Shown piece after piece: positions 14,882 to 19,537 of a stretch of DNA of 19,537 bases. Both the position numbers and the translations under genes were made by a program. Under the pieces are notes generated by a model. It saw nothing but the letters and a program-made list of their open reading frames with translations, did not search any database and had not been told where the DNA came from. This stretch comes from JBDTCS01 sp039923455 (GTDB lineage: Bacteria > Bacteroidota > Ignavibacteria > Palsa-1295), in contig JBDTCS010000336.1 of the NCBI GenBank assembly GCA_039923455.1, positions 1 to 19,537 of the forward strand. Reading direction: 5' to 3'. Positions within the stretch are counted from its first letter, which is position 1, and each line of letters starts with the position of its first letter.

Positions 14882-16960
14882 ATGTCAAAATCGAGCAATA
14901 AACTGACCAGAGAGTCGAGCGATCTCGTGATAGAAGGGCAAACCACGGAACAGCAAGTTATCAGTGGGCTCGATTGGTTGGCGGTCGCGCGCACTGTCTT
15001 GACCTCCCGAGAGATCGATCGGATCGAGGAGACTGAGATGGTCCCGAAAGGCCTTGTCACTTACCAGTTCTCTGCTCGCGGACATGATCTCGCTCAGGCG
15101 ATACTCTCCGAACTTGTGACACATCCACACGACGGGGCGACAGTTTATTATCGTTCACGACCCTTCGTGCTCGGACAGGGTCTAACTTCCGAAGAAGCAT
15201 TCTCGGGTTCACTCGCTCGCGTTGGAAGCATGACGGGCGGACGTGACATCGGTGTCGTTCATTGCCTACCAAAGCGCGAGCGCGGGACAGTCTTGCCTGC
15301 ATCAGGAGATGTTGGCGCCCAGTACTCGCCGGGCGTTGGTTGGGCACAGTCGATCAAGTATTATGCGGGTACTCTAAAAGATAAAAGTTGGAAAGGTGCG
15401 ATCGCGGTTTCACTCGGAGGTGATGGATCAACGGCTGCCAATGGTTTTTGGGCTGCGCTGAACATCGCGACGACACTCGAACTTCCGATGCTATTCTTCA
15501 TCGAAGATAATGGCTTCGGCATTTCGACGGTGAGTACGTTTCAAACCCCAGGCGCGAACATCGCGCGCAACCTTGCCGCGTTCACCAATCTTAGGATCTA
15601 CGATTGCAAAGGCTACGAGCCGCTCGAAGCTGCTTCAAATATTAAAGACGCTGTTGATTACGTGCGTACGTGGCAAGGGCCGGCACTGATCAGGTTGAAA
15701 GTACCGAGGCTCTGCGGGCATTCTTTCGTGGACACACAGAGCTACAAGGCACCCGAGCTTCGCACCGAAGAAGAGGCGAACGATCCGCTTCCAAAACTTA
15801 AAGCATTCATGATCAAGAATGTTTGCTCGGAAAAAGATTGGGCAAAACTGGAAAGTGATGCTAAGCAGAATGTGCGCGCTGCTGCGGATCGTGCACTTGC
15901 TTCGGGTGTCGGCGATGTTGCAACGATCAAGTCCCATGTGTTTTCCGAATCTACGAATCTGCTGAGTTCAAAGCTTGAGCCGGGAGTTCGTATGAACTTG
16001 CAAGATGCGGTTCGCAAAGTTTTGGAAGTTGAGCTCGCAGCCAATGATAGGCTCTTGATCTTCGGCGAAGATGTTGGCGCAAAAGGCGGAGTGCACGGTG
16101 CGACGGTGGATCTTCAGCACAAGTTTGGTGAGTCGAGAGTCTTTGATACCTCGCTTTCGGAAGAAGGCATCATCGGACGCTCAGTTGGTATGTCGATGTC
16201 GGGGCTTATGCCGGTCCCGGAAATTCAATTCAGAAAATATGCAGACCCTGCAACAGAGCAGATCAATGATTGCGGTACCGTGCGTTGGCGCACGATGTCG
16301 AAATTCTCTGCACCGATGGTTGTGCGAATTCCTGTTGGCTTCGGAAAGAAGACCGGCGATCCGTGGCATTCTGTGAGTGGGGAAGCGATCTTCGCGCATA
16401 CGATTGGTTGGCGCATTGCGTATCCTTCGAACACGGAAGATGCGGTTGGTTTACTTCGAACTGCGCTTCGCGGAAATGATCCAACGTTCTTCTTCGAGCA
16501 TCGCGCATTGCTCGATACCCCGCAAGCTCGCACGGCTTATCCCGGTGATAACTTTACGCTTCCGTTTGGCAAAGCAAGATTAGTACGAGAGGGAAGTGCA
16601 GCGACGATCGTCACGTGGGGAGCGATGGTCGAACGCGCTCGTCAAGCTGCGGAAAGTTTTGGTGACAAAGTGGAGATACTCGATCTGCGAACCATCGTGC
16701 CGTGGGATAAAGCTGCAGTGCTTGCATCCGTTCGCAAAACAAATCGCGTACTCGTACTCCATGAAGATAATTGGACTTGTGGTTTCGGTGGAGAGATCGC
16801 TGCGATAATTTCGCAAGAGGCGTTTGCTTCGCTCGATGCACCGGTCGAGAGACTCGCTACATCCGATTGTCCTGTTCCCTACAACACAACCCTCATGGAT
16901 GCAGTAGTACCGACCGTGGAAGTTATTCGAGACGCACTTCAACGCTTGCTCAAATACTAA
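14882..16960 (+). CDS. Fused alpha/beta E1 component of a 2-oxoacid dehydrogenase complex
   Basis: The thiamine-diphosphate-dependent E1 enzyme decarboxylates a 2-oxoacid and passes the acyl group to a lipoyl E2. This 692-residue protein joins both subunits. Residues 1 to about 330 are E1-alpha, with the TPP/Mg motif GGDGSTAANGFWAALN at 179-194 and IEDNGFGIS. Residues about 370-692 are E1-beta, with FGEDVGAKGG, EEGIIG near 427, VPEIQFRKYADPATEQI and LHEDNWTCGFGGEIAA. Single-chain E1 proteins are common in Bacteroidota and relatives and are usually annotated as branched-chain or pyruvate type; sequence alone does not fix the substrate. The ATG at 14882 is preferred over a TTG 60 bases upstream. 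No E2 or E3 gene is adjacent. Confidence 0.92.
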   Translation: MSKSSNKLTRESSDLVIEGQTTEQQVISGLDWLAVARTVLTSREIDRIEETEMVPKGLVTYQFSARGHDLAQAILSELVTHPHDGATVYYRSRPFVLGQGLTSEEAFSGSLARVGSMTGGRDIGVVHCLPKRERGTVLPASGDVGAQYSPGVGWAQSIKYYAGTLKDKSWKGAIAVSLGGDGSTAANGFWAALNIATTLELPMLFFIEDNGFGISTVSTFQTPGANIARNLAAFTNLRIYDCKGYEPLEAASNIKDAVDYVRTWQGPALIRLKVPRLCGHSFVDTQSYKAPELRTEEEANDPLPKLKAFMIKNVCSEKDWAKLESDAKQNVRAAADRALASGVGDVATIKSHVFSESTNLLSSKLEPGVRMNLQDAVRKVLEVELAANDRLLIFGEDVGAKGGVHGATVDLQHKFGESRVFDTSLSEEGIIGRSVGMSMSGLMPVPEIQFRKYADPATEQINDCGTVRWRTMSKFSAPMVVRIPVGFGKKTGDPWHSVSGEAIFAHTIGWRIAYPSNTEDAVGLLRTALRGNDPTFFFEHRALLDTPQARTAYPGDNFTLPFGKARLVREGSAATIVTWGAMVERARQAAESFGDKVEILDLRTIVPWDKAAVLASVRKTNRVLVLHEDNWTCGFGGEIAAIISQEAFASLDAPVERLATSDCPVPYNTTLMDAVVPTVEVIRDALQRLLKY

Positions 16961-17004
16961 AGTCGACCTGGTTTGTTGAGTTCTGAAGGTTAAGCACTGC
17001 GGTA

Positions 17005-18348
17005 TTATTCTTGCGTTTTTACAAATGATACTATATTCGCTCCTATTCGAGCGATGTAATATCCATTGGACATTTCGCGGACATCGAGCTTCATCCTCCG
17101 AGATGTTCTTTCCTCGATTTTAAATCGTTGACTTCTTCCAAGTACATCAAAAATTTCTATTGGCACCTCAGAACCTTCAACGTTGTCGCTCGATTCAATC
17201 ATTAGGAATTCTCGCGCTGGAGATGGGTAGGTTCGAATGGGTACAACATGCTCAGCGCTTTTCTCCACTCCTCGACTATCTGGTGAGTAACGAAAGACGA
17301 ACTCTTTGTATGGGTAATTGATATCATCCGCTTTGAGGGTGTCGGCGAGTACCCATCCATGCGAGGCATCCGTGAAAAAGATCTGCAGCGCGCGGCACCC
17401 CTTGAGTGTAACAGAATCGATCTTCCAATGAACTCCACGATCTGATGTGAAATAAAGCCAGTCACATAAGGAATCTGAGCCTATCGCAACGAGCCAGTAA
17501 GTATTGGAATCGATCGGAGCAAATAAGCGAGTATCCTGCTTTTTTAAGGAGGGTAATTCAGCCCACGTAACTCCGTAGTCCGAGGAGAAGAGAATTGGAT
17601 CGTAGGAGCTAACTGGATTCATCCAAAGGTTCGAAGTCCCCCAGACTGGGATCAAAGTTCCTATGGCTGATTGTGAAGTGTAACCTGGAGTAAGCGTCTT
17701 ACTCAGCCGCCAAGTCCTCCCAGCATTGCTTGTTATGAGTGCCACCACACCGGTGTCGACAGTAGTTAGCACCGTCCAGTGCGTGGAATCATTAGCACCA
17801 AGATTACCCGCGGGGAGGTAGTTATACTTAAAAATATTGCCGGGATCAAAGGAAGAATACGTTTTCGCAGAATCCGTTGTACGCTCAACTACGTACGAAA
17901 GAAGGTTGATCCTGATCCCTGAAGACGCAGACCACATTTCATACCCGAATGTCTGTGTAGACGATTGTCTCTTTTCCCAGGACATTCCCGAATCATATGT
18001 CGCAACGAAGGGGCCAGGAGAATCTTCGGATATATAAAGACATTGTGGCGAAGGATAGCTGAATTGGACATACGAATTGGTTGTGGGAACCGTATCTAAT
18101 CCTCTCAAACTAACTCTTTCCCAAGTGATCCCACCATCGCGAGTCGTGTAGAAACGGTCCTGATTAAATCCTGCAGTTACGCTGCAAGCAAAACCGTGGC
18201 TTGCATCGCAAAACGAAAGTCTTCCGTAGTGTATGCTATCATCAAGAAGCGCCTTACTCCACTTACCAGAGGATTGACCAACAACTACATCAGTGCAAGA
18301 GACGCAAGCAATGATGATGAGGAGAAATCTGATTTGCATGCTTAGCAT
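17005..18348 (-). CDS. Secreted BNR-repeat protein with T9SS C-terminal sorting domain
   Basis: The product has 447 residues from the ATG at 18348; a second ATG at 18339 (MQIRFLL) is equally good, and a TTG lies at 18354. It opens with a signal peptide ending near VVVGQ. Several BNR/Asp-box-like motifs, typical of beta-propeller strands in sialidase-like and Vps10-like folds, follow: TTRDGGITW, TYDSGMSWE, TSNAGRTW, SSDYGVTW and TSDRGVHW. The last 80 residues form a type A sorting domain with YPSPA, IEIFDVLGR, LDVREMSNGYYIARI and a terminal VKTQE. It should be exported by Sec and then by the type IX system to the surface. Its ligand is unknown. Confidence 0.88.
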   Translation of the reverse strand: MLSMQIRFLLIIIACVSCTDVVVGQSSGKWSKALLDDSIHYGRLSFCDASHGFACSVTAGFNQDRFYTTRDGGITWERVSLRGLDTVPTTNSYVQFSYPSPQCLYISEDSPGPFVATYDSGMSWEKRQSSTQTFGYEMWSASSGIRINLLSYVVERTTDSAKTYSSFDPGNIFKYNYLPAGNLGANDSTHWTVLTTVDTGVVALITSNAGRTWRLSKTLTPGYTSQSAIGTLIPVWGTSNLWMNPVSSYDPILFSSDYGVTWAELPSLKKQDTRLFAPIDSNTYWLVAIGSDSLCDWLYFTSDRGVHWKIDSVTLKGCRALQIFFTDASHGWVLADTLKADDINYPYKEFVFRYSPDSRGVEKSAEHVVPIRTYPSPAREFLMIESSDNVEGSEVPIEIFDVLGRSQRFKIEERTSRRMKLDVREMSNGYYIARIGANIVSFVKTQE

Positions 18349-18402
18349 GGACAACAGGTACCTTGAGATTTTTTACTTTCCGGCCTAAGCCATGTGCAGC
18401 CC

Positions 18403-18951
18403 TTAATCACAACAGTGCGCGCCTGTCAACCCTTTTAATGGTGTTGAGCACGTAGAATTGTCGTTAAATGTGACCGTAATTGTACAATTGCCATTGCAGG
18501 TAGGACCACAAATCGTGAAAGATAGCCACTCACCATATGCAAGTGCATCAGCAAATGGAGCCACTGCGTCAAATTCAATGGAAAACGGATTGAGCTCACC
18601 GCAAACATCTCCCCCATCAGTGACTTCATTCCAATGCTTTGTGCTGCCCAGCACACCATAACTACAAACGATATACTTCGTATCGCCAGAACAACTCATC
18701 ACAATCTTTTTGATGAAACGGTGATGATAAAGATCACCCACGCGATACTCAACACAATTGTCGGCACCAGGGCAAGGTTGTCCGTTATTGTCAAGGCAGG
18801 GTAGTGCAGAGAAACATTCGATCCAAACCTGCTCGAACAAATTCTGAGGTACCTGATTGAACACGCATTGTGCAGAAGCCAAGGAAGGGAAAACAGCTAT
18901 AAAACTAATAGCAAATAGTGCGACCCTTCGAACAGATATGAAATTTATCAT
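18403..18951 (-). CDS. Cysteine-rich exported protein of unknown function
   Basis: From ATG at 18951 the protein has 182 residues with a good signal peptide (SVRRVALFAISFIAVF, cleavage after LASA near residue 27). The mature part of about 155 residues contains 14 cysteines, an even number that suits disulphide bonding outside the cytoplasm. They include PCLDNNGQPCPGADNC, ICGPTCNGNC and a C-terminal HCCD. I recognise no family and see no T9SS sorting domain. A frame start 90 bases upstream (19041) would put a non-signal stretch before the signal peptide, so I reject it. The gene ends 54 bases before the ATG of the T9SS-sorted protein on the same strand, so the two may be co-transcribed. Confidence 0.78.
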   Translation of the reverse strand: MINFISVRRVALFAISFIAVFPSLASAQCVFNQVPQNLFEQVWIECFSALPCLDNNGQPCPGADNCVEYRVGDLYHHRFIKKIVMSCSGDTKYIVCSYGVLGSTKHWNEVTDGGDVCGELNPFSIEFDAVAPFADALAYGEWLSFTICGPTCNGNCTITVTFNDNSTCSTPLKGLTGAHCCD

Positions 18952-18991
18952 TGCGATATGTGTGGTTAGAAGACTGACAACTAAGACCTTA

Positions 18992-19008
18992 CCTAACTTC
19001 AAGCTAGG
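18992..19008. promoter_or_regulatory. Imperfect palindrome upstream of the cysteine-rich protein gene
   Basis: The 17 bases read CCTAACTTCAAGCTAGG: the arms CCTA-A-CTT and AAG-C-TAGG match except for one A/C pair. The element lies 40 bases before the ATG at 18951 and 55 bases after the stop of the acyl-CoA dehydrogenase gene. It could be an operator or part of a weak terminator. The evidence is the symmetry alone. Confidence 0.25.
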
Positions 19009-19062
19009 CCAAGAATCTTTCGTTCCAAATTGGTACCTCATAGCTATGACGTTCTGTCAATC

Positions 19063-19537
19063 TCACTCTTTTCCGACTATTTGCCTCGCTATTACAATCT
19101 TCTGAATAAACGAAGTGCCCTCGTAGATCTGTAGCCCTTTGATATCGCGGTAATAACGTTCGACAGGATATTCGTTTGAATAGCCTCGGCCGCCGTGGAG
19201 AAGCACGGCTTCGCTTGCTGCTTTCAGAGCGGCTTCGGTTGCGTGGAGCTTTGCCATCGAACTTTCGAGCGTGGAGGCTTCACCTTGGTCTTTCCGCCAG
19301 GCTGCGTGATACACGAGATGACGTGATGCGGCGAGTGAGGTTTGCATATCAGCGATTGCAGCTTGCACCATTTCGAAATTACCAATACGATCGCCGAATT
19401 GTTTTCGCGCACGCACAAACTTGACCGATGCATCGAGACAAGCCTGATGCACTCCCAGCGCACCCGCAGCAACACCTAAGCGTCCGTGATCGAGCGCGGA
19501 CATTGCGACTTTGAATCCTCCGCCAATCTCACCCAAT
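19063..19537 (-). CDS. Acyl-CoA dehydrogenase, C-terminal part (truncated by window edge)
   Basis: This flavoenzyme family oxidises acyl-CoA to trans-2-enoyl-CoA in beta-oxidation or branched-chain amino-acid breakdown. The visible 157 residues are the C-terminal helical domain. They include LGEIGGGFKVAMSALDHGRL, RKQFGDRIGNFEMVQ, LHGGRGYSNEYPVERYYRD and YEGTSFIQKIVIAR. The Glu in YEGT is the position of the catalytic base in short- and medium-chain members. The first visible residues are internal (LGEIGGG), so the true start lies beyond the right edge. The substrate range cannot be read from this part. Confidence 0.94.
   Translation of the reverse strand, partial: LGEIGGGFKVAMSALDHGRLGVAAGALGVHQACLDASVKFVRARKQFGDRIGNFEMVQAAIADMQTSLAASRHLVYHAAWRKDQGEASTLESSMAKLHATEAALKAASEAVLLHGGRGYSNEYPVERYYRDIKGLQIYEGTSFIQKIVIARQIVGKE

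Noticed and set aside
18952..19041. Upstream start for the cysteine-rich protein
   Set aside because: It would place 30 non-hydrophobic-core residues before a complete signal peptide; ATG at 18951 fits export better.

Overview
The window reads as ordinary chromosome of a free-living bacterium from the Bacteroidota/Chlorobi side of the FCB superphylum, possibly a Kapabacteria- or Ignavibacteria-like lineage. This placement is inference. It rests on one protein with a type IX secretion (T9SS) C-terminal sorting domain, TAnnTTTG-type -7 promoter elements instead of sigma70 -10 boxes, an E1 dehydrogenase with fused alpha and beta subunits, and weak ribosome binding sites. I see no tRNA, rRNA, CRISPR array, transposase or phage gene.

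Layout. The left edge (1-662, minus) holds the N-terminal part of an exported protein cut by the window, followed by a 325-base gap with a 4 x 11-bp tandem repeat and a DUF3108 envelope protein. Then come purD (plus), a convergent HtrA/DegP-like protease with a lipoprotein signal, and plsY (minus). Divergent from plsY is a compact plus-strand unit: larB, an inositol-monophosphatase-family gene overlapping it by ATGA, and uppP. A stem-loop lies between uppP and the convergent phosphate block.

The centre (8076-14068, all minus) is a phosphate uptake locus. In transcription order it runs pstB, phoU, gap, pstS, pstC, pstA, gap, porin-like outer-membrane protein. The usual order is pstS-C-A-B-phoU, so here pstB-phoU sits ahead of pstS as a separate unit. 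The three segments would supply outer-membrane entry (porin), capture (PstS), inner-membrane transport (PstC/PstA/PstB) and signalling (PhoU).

The main discovery is regulatory. Upstream of pstB, pstS and the porin gene there are four consecutive 11-bp units, most starting with TAA. In each case the array ends 3-4 nt before a TAnnTTTG-like -7 element. This looks like a PHO-box architecture (PhoB/OmpR-family direct repeats) adapted to a Bacteroidota promoter, and it would place the porin in the same regulon. The nearest TAnnTTTG element that lacks such an array is the one before purD.

The right part holds a small lipoprotein gene (minus), the fused E1 dehydrogenase gene (plus), a T9SS-sorted protein with BNR-like repeats and a cysteine-rich exported protein (both minus), and the C-terminal part of an acyl-CoA dehydrogenase cut by the right edge. 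I found no defence island, biosynthetic cluster or other new multi-gene system. The PHO-like arrays are what I would follow up.
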